Positions 1 through 12,821 of a stretch of DNA of 64,000 nt are shown here, one piece after another (position 1 is the first letter of the stretch; the number at the start of each line of letters is the position of its first letter). Made by a program: the position numbers and the translations under genes. This stretch comes from Apricaphanius iberus. Its lineage: Eukaryota; Chordata; Actinopteri; Cyprinodontiformes; Aphaniidae. The notes under the pieces are model-generated. The model did no database searches. It was not told the DNA's origin and was given only the letters and a program-made list of their open reading frames with translations. The DNA is taken from positions 1-64,000 of the forward strand of contig JAPXFQ010001958.1 in the NCBI GenBank assembly GCA_028564705.1. Reading direction: 5' to 3'.

Positions 1-3000
1 CTAAAAGTAAAATCCACTGTGAAATTGTGGTCAGTCAAAAGTTTTGAAACCTGGTCCTTTTTAAGCTTTTCTCACCGAGAGAAAGCTATTTTGGCCCTCA
101 CCCTGTAACTCTAGTACTGACTGTTGTATTGAGATGTGGTGACTAAATATTACTAAAAACATCATTTCTAGTTATCTAAAAGTAAAATCCACTGTGAAAT
201 TGTGGTCAGTCAAAAGTTTTGAAACCTGGTCCATTTTAAGCTTTTCTCAGAGAGATAAAGCTATTTTGGCCCTCACCCTGTAACTCTAGTACTGACTGTT
301 GTATTGAGATGTGGTGACTAATATTACTATAAACATCATTTCTAGTTATCTAAAAGTAAAATCCACTGTGAAATTGTGGTCAGTCAAAAGTTTTAAAACC
401 TGGTCCTTTTTAAGCTTTTCTCATCGAGAGAAAGCTATTTTGGCCCTCATCCTGTAACTCTAGTACTGACTGTTGTATTGAGATGTGGTGACTAAATATT
501 ACTAAAAGCATCATTTCTAGTTATCTAAAAGTAAAATCCACTGTCAAATTGTGGTCAGTCAAAAGTTTTAAAACCTGGTCCTTTTTAAGCTTTTCTCAGC
601 GAGAGAAAGCTATTTTGACCCTCACCCTGTAACTCTAGTACTGACTGTTGTATTGAGATGTGGTGACAAATATTACTAAAAACATCATTTCTAGTTATCT
701 AAAAGTAAAATCCACTGTGAAATTGTTGTCAGTCAAAAGTTTTTAAACCTGGTCCATTTTAAGCTTTTCACAGAGAGATAAAGCTATTTTGGCCCTCACC
801 CTGTAATTCTAGTACTGACTGTTATATGAGATATGGTGACTATATATTACTAAAAACATCATTTCTAGTTATCTAAAAGTAAAATCCACTGTGAAATTGT
901 GGTCAGTCAAAAGTTTTTAAACCTGGTCCTTTTTAAGCTTTTCTCATCGAGAGAAAGCTATTTTGGCCCTCACCCTGTAACTCTAGTACTGACTGTTGTA
1001 TTGAGATGTGGTGACTAAATATTACTAAAAACATCATTTCTAGTTATCTAAAAGTAAAATCCACTGTGAAATTGTGGTCAGTCAAAAGTTTTTATACCTG
1101 TTCCATTTTAAGCTTTTCTCAATGAAAGAAAGCTATTTTGGCCCTCATCCTGTAACTCTAGTACTGACTGTTGTATTGAGATGTGGTGACTATATATTAC
1201 TAAAAACATCATTTCTAGTTATCTAAAAGTAAAATCCACTGTGAAATTGAGGTCAGTCAAAAGTTTTTAAACCTGGTCCTTTTTAAGCTTTTCTCATCGA
1301 GAGAAAGCTATTTTGGCCCTCATCCTGTAACTCTAGTACTGACTGTTGTATTGAGATGTGGTGACTAAATATTACTAAAACCATCATTTCTAGTTATCTA
1401 AAAGTAAAATCCACTGTGAAATTGTGGTCAGTCAAAAGTTTTGAAACCTGGTCCTTTTTAAGCTTTTCTCAGCGAGAGAAAGCTATTTTGGCCCTCACCC
1501 TGTAACTCTAGTACTGACTGTTGTATTGAGATGTGGTGACTAATATTACTAAAAACATCATTTCTAGTTATCTAAAAGTAAAATCCACTGCGAAATTGTG
1601 GTCAGTCAAAAGTTTTGAAACCTGTCCTTTTTAAGCTTTTCTCAGCGAGAGAAAGCTATTTTGGCCCTCACCCTGTAAGACTACTGACTGTTATATTGAG
1701 ATGTCGTGACTATATATTACTAAAACATCATTTGTAGTTGTAAAGTAAAATCCATTGTGAAATTGTGTCAGTCAAAAGTTTTAAACTGGTCCTTTTAAGC
1801 TTTTCTCAGCGAGAGAAAGCATTTTGCCCTCACCCTGTAACTCTAGTACTGACTGTTTGTATTGAGATGTGGTGACTAAATATTACTAAAAACATCATTT
1901 CTAGTTATCTAAAAGTAAAATCCACTGTGAAATTGTTGTCAGTCAAAAGTTTTAAAACCTGGTCCTTTTTAAGCTTCTTTCAGCGAGAGAAAGGTATTTT
2001 GACCCTCATCCTGTAACTCTAGTACTGACTGTTGTATTGGGATTTGGTGACTAATATTACTCTAAACATCATTTCTAGTTATCTAAAAGTAAAATCCACT
2101 GTGAAATTGTGGTCATCAAAGTTAGTCCTTTTTAAGCCTTTTAAGCTTTCTCATCGAGAGAAAGCTATTTTGGCCCCCATCCTGTAACTCTAGTACGACT
2201 GTTGTATTGAGTGTGGTGACAATATTACTAAAAACATCATTTCTAGTTATCTAAAAGTAAAATCCACTGTGAAATTGTGGTCAGTCAAAGTTTTAAAACC
2301 TGGTCCTTTTTAAGCTTTTCTCATCGAGAGAAAGTATTTTGGCCATTCCTGTAACTCTAGTACTGACTGTTGTATTGAGATGTGGTGACTAAATATTACT
2401 AAAAGCATCATTTCTAGTTATCTAAAAGTAAAATCCACTGTCAAATTGTGGTCAGTCAAAAGTTTTAAAACCTGGTCCTTTTTAAGCTTTTCTCATCGAG
2501 AGAAAGCTATTTTGGCCCTCATCCTGTAACTCTAGTACTGACTGTTGTATTGAGATGTGGTGACTAAATATTACTAAAAGCATCATTTCTAGTTATCTAA
2601 AAGTAAAATCCACTGTGAAATTGTTCCAAGTCAAAAGTTTTAAAACCTGGTCCTTTTTAAGCTTTTCTCATCGAGAGAAAGCTATTTTGGCCCTCATCCT
2701 GTAACTCTAGTACTGACTGTTGTATTGAGATGTGGTGACTAAATATTACTAAAAACATCATTTCTAGTTATCTAAAAGTAAATCCACTGTGAAATTGTGG
2801 TCAGTCAAAAGTTTTTAAACCTGGTCCTTTTTAAGCTTTTCTCAGCGAGAGAAAGCTATTTTGGCCCTCACCCTGTAACTCTAGTACTGACTGTTGTATT
2901 GAGATGTGGTGACTAAATATTACTAAAAACATCATTTCTAGTTATCTAAAAGTAAAATCCACTGTGAAATTGTGGTCAGTCAAAAGTTTTTAAACCTGGT

Positions 3001-6000
3001 CCTTTTTAAGCTTTTCTCAGCGAGAGAAAGCTATTTTGGCCCTCACCCTGTAACTCTAGTACTGACTGTTGTATTGAGATGTGGTGACTAAATATTACTA
3101 AAAACATCATTTCTAGTTATCTAAAAGTAAAATCCACTGTGAAATTGTTGCAAGTCAAAAGTTTTAAAACCTGGTCCTTTTTAAGCTTTTCTCATCGAGA
3201 AAAAGCTATTTTGGCCCTCATCCTGTAACTCTAGTACTGACTGTTGTATTGAGATGTGGTGACTAAATATTACTAAAAGCATCATTTCTAGTTATCTAAA
3301 AGTAAAATCCACTGTCAAATTGTGGTCAGTCAAAAGTTTTTAAACCTGGTCCATTTTAAGCTTTTCTCAGCGAGAGAAAGCTATTTTGACCCTCACCCTG
3401 TAACTCTAGTACTGACTGTTGTATTGAGATGTGGTGACTAAATATTACTAAAAACATCATTTCTAGTTATCTAAAAGTAAAATCCACTGTGAAATTGTTG
3501 CCAGTCAAAAGTTTTAAAACCTGGTCCTTTTTAAGCTTTTCTCATCGAGAGAAAGCTATTTTGGCCCTCATCCTGTAACTCTAGTACTGACTGTTGTATT
3601 GAGATGTGGTGACTAAATATTACTAAAAGCATCATTTCTAGTTATCTAAAAGTAAAATCCACTGTCAAATTGTGGTCAGTCAAAAGTTTTAAAACCTGGT
3701 CCTTTTTAAGCTTTTCTCATCGAGAGAAAGCTATTTTGGCCCTCATCCTGTAACTCTAGTACTGACTGTTGTATTGAGATGTGGTGACTAAATATTACTA
3801 TAAACATCATTTCTAGTTATCTAAAAGTAAAATCCACTGTGAAATTGTTGCAAGTCAAAAGTTTTAAAACCTGGTCCTTTTTAAGCTTTTCTCAGCGAGA
3901 GACAGCTATTTTGACCCTCACCCTGTAACTCTAGTACTGACTGTTGTATTGAGATGTGGTGACTAAATATTACTAAAAACATCATTTCTAGTTATCTAAA
4001 AGTAAAATCCACTGTGAAATTGTGGTCAGTCAAAAGTTTTTAAACCTGGTCCTTTTTAAGCTTTTCTCATCGAGAGAAAGCTATTTTGGCCCTCATCCTG
4101 TAACTCTAGTACTGACTGTTGTATTGAGATGTGGTGACTAAATATTACTAAAAAACATCATTTCTAGTTATCTAAAATAAACCACTGTGAAATTGTGGTC
4201 ATCAAAAGTTTAAAACCTGGTCCTTTTTAAGCTTTTCTCATCGAGAGAAAGCTATTTTGGCCCTCATCCTGTAACTCTAGTACTGACTGTTGTATTGAGA
4301 TGTGGTGACTAAATATTACTAAAAACATAATTTCTAGTTATCTAAAAGTAAAATCCACTGTGAAATTGTGGTCAGTCAAAAGTTTTGAAACCTGGTCCTT
4401 TTTAAGCTTTTCTCAGCGAGAGACAGCTATTTTGACCCTCACCCTGTAACTCTAGTACTGACTGTTGTATTGGGATGTGGTGACTAATATTACTAAAAAC
4501 ATCATTTCTAGTTATCTAAAAGTAAAATCCACTGTGAAATTGTGGTCAGTCAAAAGTTTTAAAACCTGGTCCTTTTTAAGCTTTTCTCATCGAGAGAAAG
4601 CTATTTTGGCCCTCATCCTGTAACTCTAGTACTGACTGTTGTATTGAGATGTGGTGACTAAATATTACTAAAAACATCATTTCTAGTTATCTAAAAGTAA
4701 AATCCACTGTGAAATTGAGGTCAGTCAAAAGTTTTTAAACCTGGTCCTTTTTAAGCTTTTCTCATCGAGAGAAAGCTATTTTGGCCCTCATCCTGTAACT
4801 CTAGTACTGACTGTTGTATTGAGATGTGGTGACTAAATATTACTAAAAACATCATTTTTAGTTATCTAAAAGTAAAATCCACTGCGAAATTGTGGTCAGT
4901 CAAAAGTTTTGAAACCTGGTCCTTTTTAAGCTTTTCTCAGCGAGAGAAAGCTATTTTGGCCCTCATCCTGTAACTCTAGTACTGACTGTTGTATTGAGAT
5001 GTGGTGACTAAATATTACTATAAACATCATTTCTAGTTATCTAAAAGTAAAATCCACTGTGAAATTGTTGCAAGTCAAAAGTTTTAAAACCTGGTCCTTT
5101 TTAAGCTTTTCTCATCGAGAGAAAGCTATTTTGGCCCTCATCCTGTAACTCTAGTACTGACTGATGTATTGAGATGTGGTGACTTTATATCACTAAAAGC
5201 ATTTTGTAGTTATCTAAAAGTAAAATCCACTGCGAAATTGTGGTCAGTCAAAAGTTTTGAAACCTGGTCCTTTTTAAGCTTTTCTCAGAGAGAGAAAGCT
5301 ATTTTGGCCCTCACCCTGTAATTCTAGTACTGACTGTTGTATTGAGATTTGGTGACTAATATTACTCTAAACATCATTTCTAGTTATCTAAAAGTAAAAT
5401 CCACTGTGAAATTGAGGTCAGTCAAAAGTTTTTAAACCTGGTCCTTTTTAAGCTTTTCTCATCGAGAGAAAGCTATTTTGGCCCTCATCCTGTAACTCTA
5501 GTACTGACTGTTGTATTGAGATGTGGTGACTAAATATTACTAAAAACATCATTTCTAGTTATCTAAAAGTAAAATCCACTGTGAAATTGTGGTCAGTCAA
5601 AAGTTTTTATACCTGTTCCATTTTAAGCTTTTCTCAATGAAAGAAAGCTATTTTGGCCCTCATCCTGTAACTCTAGTACTGACTGTTGTATTGGGATGTG
5701 GTGACTAATATTACTAAAAACATCATTTCTAGTTATCTAAAAGTAAAATCCACTGTGAAATTGTGGTCAGTCAAAAGTTTTAAAACCTGGTCCTTTTTAA
5801 GCTTTTCTCAGCGAGAGAAAGCTATTTTGGCCCTCACCCTGTAACTCTAGTACTGACTGTTGTATTGAGATGTGGTGACTAAATATTACTAAAACCATCA
5901 TTTCTAGTTATCTAAAAGTAAAATCCACTGTGAAATTGTTGCAAGTCAAAAGTTTTAAAACCTGGTCCTTTTTAAGCTTTTCTCATCGAGAGAAAGCTAT

Positions 6001-9000
6001 TTTGGCCCTCATCCTGTAACTCTAGTACTGACTGTTGTATTGAGATGTGGTGACTAAATATTACTAAAAACATCATTTCTAGTTATCTAAAAGTAAAATC
6101 CACTGTGAAATTGTGGTCAGTCAAAAGTTTTTAAACCTGGTCCTTTTTAAGCTTTTCTCAGCGAGAGAAAGCTATTTTGGCCCTCATCCTGTAACTCTAG
6201 TACTGACTGTTGTATTGAGATGTGGTGACTAAATATTACTAAAAACATCATTTCTAGTTATCTAAAAGTAAAATCCACTGTGAAATTGTGGTCAGTCAAA
6301 AGTTTTTAAACCTGGTCCTTTTTAAGCTTTTCTCATCGAGAGAAAGCTATTTTGGCCCTCACCCTGTAACTCTAGTACTGACTGTTGTATTGAGATGTGG
6401 TGACTAAATATTACTAAAAACATCATTTCTAGTTATCTAAAAGTAAAATCCACTGTGAAATTGTGGTCAGTCAAAAGTTTTTAAACCTGGTCCTTTTTAA
6501 GCTTTTCTCATCGAGAGAAAGCTATTTTGGCCCTCATCCTGTAACTCTAGTACTGACTGTTGTATTGAGATGTGGTGACTAAATATTACTAAAACCATCA
6601 TTTCTAGTTACCTAAAAGTAAAATCCACTGTGAAATTGTTGTCAGTCAAAAGTTTTAAAACCTGGTCCTTTTTAAGCTTTTCTCAGCGAGAGACAGCTAT
6701 TTTGACCCTCACCCTGTAACTCTAGTACTGACTGTTGTATTGAGATGTGGTGACTATATATTACTAAAAACATCATTTCTAGTTATCTAAAAGTAAAATC
6801 CACTGTGAAATTGTGGTCAGTCAAAAGTTTTGAAACCTGGTCCTTTTTAAGCTTTTCTCAGCGAGAGAAAGCTATTTTGGCCCTCATCCTGTAACTCTAG
6901 TACTGACTGTTATATTGAGATGTCGTGACTATATATTACTAAGAACATAATTTCTAGTTGTCTAAAAGTAAAATCCATTGTGAAATTGGGGTCAGTCAAA
7001 AGTTTTAAAACCTTGTCCATTTAAACTTTTCTCACAGAGATAAAGCTATTTTGGCCCTCACCCTGTAATTCTAGTACTGACTGTTGTATTGAGATGTGGT
7101 GACTAATATTACTCTAAACATCATTTCTAGTTATCTAAAAGTAAAATCCACTGCGAAATTGTGGTCAGTCAAAAGTTTTGAAACCTGGTCCTTATTAAGC
7201 TTTTCTCAGCGAGAGAAAGCTATTTTGGCCCTCACCCTGTAACTCTAGTACTGACTGTTATATTGAGATGTGGTGACTATATATTACTAAGAACATCATT
7301 TGTAGTTGTCTAAAAGTAAAATCCACTGTGAAATTGTGGTCAGTCAAAAGTTTTTATACCTGGTCCTTTTTAAGCTTTTCTCAGCGAGAGAAAGCTATTT
7401 TGACCCTCACCCTGTAACTCTAGTACTGACTGTTGTATTGAGATGGGGTGACTAAATATTACTAAAAACATCATTTCTAGTTATCTAAAAGTAAAATCCA
7501 CTGTGAAATTGTGGTCAGTCAAAAGTTTTTAAACCTGGTCCATTTTAAGCTTTTCTCAGCGAGAGAAAGCTATTTTGGCCCTCATTCTGTAACTCTAGTA
7601 CTGACTGTTATATTGAGATGTCGTTACTATATATTACTAAAAGCATCATTTGTAGGTGTCTAAAAGTAAAATCCACTGTGAAATTGTGGTCAGTCAAAAG
7701 TTTTTATACCTGATCCATTTTAAGCTTTTCTCAGTGAGAGAAATCTATTTTGGCCCTCATCCTGTAACTCTAGTACTGACAGTTGTATTGAGATGTCGTG
7801 ACTATATATTACTAAGAACATCAAAGCTAGTTGTCTGAACGTAAAATCCATTGTGAAATTGGGGTCAGTCAAAAGTTTTTAAACCTGGTCCATTTTTAGC
7901 TTTTCTCACCGAGATAAAGCTATTTTGGCCCTTACCCTGTAATTCTAGTACTGACTGTTATATTGTGATATGGTGACTAAATATTACTAAAAACATAATT
8001 TCTAGTTATCTAAAAGTAAAATCCACTGTGAAATTGTTGTCAGTCAAAAGTTTTTACACCTGGTCCATTTTAAGCTTTTCTCACCGAGATAAACCTATTT
8101 TGGCCCTCATCCTGTAACTCTACTACTGACTGTTATATTGTGATATGGTGACTAAATATTACTAAGAACATAATTTCTAGTTGTCTAAAAGTAAAATCCA
8201 CTGTGAAATTGGGGTCAGTCAAAAGTTTTTAAACCCGGTCCATTTTTAGCTTTTCTCACAGAGATAAAGCTATTTTGGCCCTCACCCTGTAATTCTAGTA
8301 CTGACTGTTATATTGTGATATGGTGACTAAATATTACTAAAAACATAATTTCTAGTTATCTAAAAGTAAAATCCACTGTGAAATTGTGGTCAGTCAAAAG
8401 TTTTTATACCTGGTCCATTTTAAGCTTTTCTCAGAGAGCTAAATCTATTTTGGCCCTCATCCTGTAACTCTAGTACTGACTGTTATATTGTGATATGGTG
8501 ACTAAATATTACTAAAAAATAATTTCTAGTTGTCTAAAAGTAAAATCCACTGTGAAATTGTGGTCAGTTAAACTTTTTTATACCTGGTCCATTTTAAGCT
8601 TTTCTCACCGAAAGAAAGCTATTTTGGCCCTCACCCTGTAACTCTAGTACTGACTGTTGTATTGAGATGTGGTGACTAAATATTACTAAAAACATCATTT
8701 CTAGTTATCTAAAAGTAAAATCCACTGTGAAATTGTTGTCAGTCAAAAGTTTTTACACCTGGTCCATTTTAAGCTTTTCTCAGAGAGCTAAATCTATTTT
8801 GGCCCTCATCCTGTAACTCTAGTACTGACTGTTATATAATGATATGGTGACTAAATATTACTAAGAACATAATTTCTAGTTGTCTAAAAGTAAAATCCAC
8901 TGTGAAATTGTGGTCAGTCAAAAGTTTTTATACCTGGTCCATTTTAAGCTTTTCTCACCGAGACAAAGCTATTTTGGCCCTCATCCTGTAACTCTAGTAC

Positions 9001-9286
9001 TGACTGTTATATTGAGATGTCGTGACTATATATTACTAAGAACATCATTTGTAGTTGTCTAAAAGTAAAATCCATTGTGAAATTGGGGTCAGTCAAAAGT
9101 TTTTATACCTGGTCCTTTTTAAACTTTTCTCACTGAGAAAAAGACATTTTGTCCTTCACCCTGTAACTCTAGTACTGACTGTTGTTTTGAGGTTGTGGTG
9201 TCTATGTATTACTAAAAACATAATTTCTAGTTGAGTAAAAGCTAAATCCACAGCAAAAATGTGGCCAGTCTAAAGTTTTCAAACCT
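1..9286. repeat. Tandem satellite array, ~175-bp monomer, about 53 copies
   Basis: The sequence repeats head to tail with a period of 174-175 bp; successive monomers start with CTAAAAGTAAAATCC at 1, 176 and 350. Landmarks in each unit are TGGTCAGTCAAAAG, a HindIII site AAGCTT, CCTGTAACTCTAGTACTGAC and GTGGTGACTAAATATTACT. Most units carry an imperfect dyad around the AAGCTT (AGCTTTTCTC / GAGAGAAAGCT), which could fold into a roughly 10-bp stem. Units in the middle are near-identical. Those from about 6900 on are clearly more diverged, and the last fragment ends at 9286 (AAACCT), so this is the right-hand edge of an array that continues off the window to the left. No unit has a sustained reading frame. 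Monomer length and A+T richness resemble centromeric or pericentromeric satellites of fish, but no CENP-B-box-like motif was found. A centromeric role is inference only. Confidence 0.97.
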
Positions 9287-10169
9287 TAACTTCGTCACGT
9301 TCTTTAGCGTAGTCAAGCTAGATCTTATCTCCCCTCATTTCCTGTTTTCTCCGCCACTTCCTGTCTCCCGACCAATCACGGACTAGTCATCTCTTTTTTT
9401 TCACTTCACTTTTCAAACATGGGCTTTCAAAATAAACTATGTTAAACATATTTTTTTACAACAAACGTTTTTTCTTTTACGTATACATTTATACATTTCT
9501 TAAACTTTTTACACCCAAACTGTTTTATCTACTTATAAGCCCAGTTTTTTACTTAGTTATGAGATGATATTGAGAATAACTTTTTAAACAGTTTAAATTA
9601 TTCTTCTTTATATGAACTTAACTCAACCAAATGAACTTCACCATAGACAAGGTTACACTTACAAAATAAAAAAAATGTCTGCGTTGCCTCAAATTTTTGA
9701 AGCCACAAATAGTAATCACATATAGTAATCAATTCACACCGTCCAAATGTCAGGGTCAAATAGCTGCAAAATTGCATGTAAAGTCTATGGCTGACGCCGT
9801 CGGAGGGGTGTCATAGTCTTTACGGTGCTTTGTGTTTTGGCTGCATCAGTTTTTGAAACTTTTCCTGTGTTTCAAGCTTCATAGAGGCAAAACCCAGCAA
9901 CAAGCAACTTTATCTACTAACCTTTGACTGTCTTGACACAACGCATCAGCCAATCATAGCATCTCACTGATGTGACGTTGCCCCATGTCAATGGTGTCTA
10001 GCCAACCACAATCCGCTAGTGTTTAAAACAGAGAAAGGCCTGCCCACATGATTGCAAGCTTCAACCTAAAAATGTATAGGCGTCAAACTAGTCAGTGTTA
10101 ACGTTGACAAAGTGTGTGGTGTGAATGCACCTTTGTTTTTTTGTTTTTTGGGTTGTTGTTTTTTACGTG
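9287..10169. other. Non-coding DNA beside the satellite
   Basis: This stretch has no recognisable gene. It is A+T-rich to about 9700. Within about 9740-10130 the ends read AATTCACACCGTCC and GTGTGTGGTGTGAATGCACC, a short inverted match (CACACC/GGTGTG) typical of MITEs, but no target duplication was found. The internal sequence (CAGCCAATCATAGCATCTC and similar) resembles dispersed fish repeats without giving a family. Confidence 0.4.
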
Positions 10170-11400
10170 TCCTGTCTAGAAGTGTGGTACTCCGAATTGG
10201 TATGTTACTACCCAGTACAAACTCAACAGATTTACTTTCTCAAGCAGAGCATACCGATGATACATCTGACCTTAGGAAATACGAGAATTGAACAAGTAGA
10301 TCAAGCAAAATTGTTGGGAGTAATAGTAGATTCTAGATTGTCATGGACCAGTCAAATTAATATGTATTGCAGAAAATGGGGAGGAGTATGGGCATAATTA
10401 AATATTGTAGAAGGTGTATTCCTAGGTGGTTGACCAAACAACTAGTCCAATCGCTTGTACTTTGATACTTAGATTATGCATCGGTTGTTTAGGCAAACAC
10501 AAGTGAAAATAATTTACAGAAGTTACAAGTAGCTCAAAATGAAGCAGCACGGATTGTTTTAGGTTGCCCATACAGAACCAATGGGAGGAAAGTGCATGAT
10601 AGTTTGGTGTGGTTAACGGTCAAATGTAGATTAAAGTATTTCCTAATAACATTTATTAGTAATATTATTATGACAAAAATACCTAAAGTCATATATAATA
10701 AATTGTCATTTTTCTCAGATAATCATAGTTATGGAACACGTCAAACAAGTGCAACGAGGTGTGCTTTACCCTGGTGTAAAACTAATCAGATATAGTGAAC
10801 TTTTTGTTACAGAGCCATGGTTGCCTGGTTTTGCCAGGATTTTTGTTGTCAGAAAACAACAAAAGATGTTTTCGAAAGAAGTTAAAGGTGTTTTTGGTTA
10901 CACAAGAATGAATTTAGATTAATACGTTAACTGTTTGATTATAGATGAGTGAATAACATGATGAATGATAAAGGAAACTTTTTATCAGTTTATGGTGAGT
11001 TAGTGAGTTAGTTGCAGCCTTGTGTGAGAGCGATGACTATAGAGTCGAGTTAAGTTGAGATTCATACTTCATATAAAACTCCAAATGTTTTGATGACTGT
11101 AAATGTTTTACTTTTGTACTTTTGTTGTTGGTTTTATTTTTACAGTTGTCCATGTTGTCCAAAAACCAAGGCAGAGATGAGTTGGGCAGTTGTGCTGTGT
11201 GGCCAGTAACATGTTTTATTTGGTTTCACACTGAGCTCCCACGGTTGGTTTTGTGTGTAAGTGTGTGTGTGTGTAGTTATTTTGTTTGTGTTTTGTTATG
11301 TAAACACTTGTAATGAAAATGAAGGAGACCCCAGGAACAATAGCTCCGGTAAGTAGTCAGGAGCTAATGGGGTTCTCAATAAAATGAAATGAAAAACAAA
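10170..11400 (+). mobile_element. LINE fragment: reverse transcriptase C-terminal region plus 3' tail
   Basis: Translations in two frames give pieces typical of the region after the catalytic core of a jockey/CR1-like LINE reverse transcriptase: 'LLGVIVDSRLSWTSQI' (10290-10370) and, after frameshifts and stops, 'VAQNEAARIVLGCPYRTN' and 'SDNHSYGTRQTS' (about 10530-10750). The sequence then runs into a 3' UTR ending with AATAAAATGAAATGAAAA at about 11378-11395, the usual short-repeat tail of a LINE. The copy is 5'-truncated with multiple frameshifts, so it is dead. The family could be jockey-like or another CR1-group clade; the fragment is too short to decide. Confidence 0.75.
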
Positions 11401-12590
11401 AAAGCATTACAGTATTCCACTTGATAAATATGTATGAAAATTCTTTATTAGTGAATGCTGTGGGTTTTATTTCTTGATGTTATGCACACAGAGAGGGGAA
11501 AAAAACAGGAGATAAGGAAAAAAAGAAAAGGAAGAATAAACAACCAGTAAGACGGAGCAACATAAACAAAATCACATTAAATTAACTAAGAATTACACAT
11601 CCACAACATACAAAAATGGTTATATGAATACAACAATGTCCCTGAAAAGTCCCTGGCATAATCCATCAATTAATGACAACCTCAGCCCAAGAATGCATCT
11701 GCAAACACCGACGTCCCCAAACCTATGTGTGTGAGCAAGCAGGTGCACACAAGATTTCCCCACATGAGTGCCCGACAGCTGGTGTGAGGAACCACCAACC
11801 GTTCCACAGGAATCAACACAGACATGAAAGAGGATGGGGAGACGGATGCCCAGAGGGCCCCAGAGTCTAGGAACCCTAGGCGGACTGTCGCAGGGCCAAC
11901 TGTTTTGCCAAAGGGATGAACACAGGGAAGCCCCCAAGGAACATCTATAAGCTACAATGCAGGAGCCTGGGAGGTCCCACCTATAACCGGATCATGGTAA
12001 TGGTAGTTATATAGTTATATAGAAAAGAAAAAGAAAAGTTTATTCATTTTTGGGACAAAAAAATATCCCAAACTTCTATTTTCAATTTTATAATCATTTT
12101 GATACCTTTTTGTTTCTCTACAAATAGTTCTGTATCTAAAATAAATATCTTAAAGTTTTCAAAATGTTGTTCAGTTAATCACAATCCCATCATTGTAAAC
12201 AGGCTCTACCGACCGATGATGACGTCAAAGTAATGAGACAGACGAGGCCTGTCCCAAATGACTGTCAGTGTGTGCTTACCCCAACCCCTTACAGCTCTTT
12301 TTTAAGCCATAACGGGAAACGGGTAAGAAGGGGTAAGAGGGAGGGCTAGATGTGAAAGCTTGGCCTAAAATCTGTTTGCGATTTACCCCTGACTCACACC
12401 AGGCGCAGAACGGATGCAGCCCAGTCTCTTTACGGCTGCCGCATGTACTGCAATTCACGCAGGTTGCGGTTTGTGTGTGGACTATCTCCGGAGGTTTGTC
12501 CCAGCTAGAGCACCAAATCTCAGCAGATCACGCAATAGCAATTATGTAAATAGAGAGGCACTTGTAAGCAAAAGCCACACTCGTCTGCTT
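11401..12590. other. Unassigned repeat-like DNA
   Basis: No gene is supported. 11640-11960 is a G+C-richer stretch with purine-rich blocks; short open frames on both strands share no recognisable protein signature and look accidental. 12000-12170 is A+T-rich. 12180-12580 contains CACACCAGGCGCAGAACGG and similar strings typical of MITE interiors, but paired ends were not located. Confidence 0.35.
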
Positions 12591-12746
12591 ATAGACAAGT
12601 TTGCCTGTTAGAACAATGGGCGCCACCATCTTTGTTGGTTTCTGCTAAGAACTTCCAGTTTATCGCAGTTACTGTGAATTTTAGACGGAGAACTACGCGA
12701 ATTAAAAAACACACCTAAGAAGAGCTCCCAAAATCTATTACTGAAA

Positions 12747-12821
12747 ATGGATACCGTGAAACCCAAAAAAGGTTCTGGGACATATTGTGCCGTACGTGGA
12801 TGCAGCAATTGGTGGAAATGA
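12747..12821 (+). pseudogene. THAP zinc-finger N-terminus, truncated
   Basis: This 24-codon frame starts MDTVKPKKGSG and contains CAVRGCSNWWK, the C-X4-C and Asn of the start of a THAP (C2CH) DNA-binding domain. It then hits a stop at the junction with the next repeat. The rest of the domain (the Trp, the C-X2-H pair and the AVPTIF-type end) is absent, so the finger cannot fold. It lies directly inside the left inverted repeat of the 12591-13597 transposon, which suggests it was the first exon of that element's transposase. The match is short but specific. Confidence 0.5.

Noticed and set aside
7656..9062. Two similar 60-codon open frames in the satellite
   Set aside because: They start at non-ATG codons, exist only where chance substitutions removed stops in degenerate units, and are not maintained in other monomers.
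1..9286. CRISPR-like array because of regular repeats
   Set aside because: The 175-bp units follow each other directly without unique spacers, and the genome is eukaryotic. It is a tandem satellite.
1..9286. CENP-B box in the satellite
   Set aside because: No match to the TTCG...CGGG pattern was found in the monomer, so a CENP-B-dependent centromere role is not supported.
11620..11937. 105-codon - strand frame and its + strand partner as a gene
   Set aside because: Both strands are open in the same G+C-rich repeat-like stretch and show no recognisable motif or splice context.
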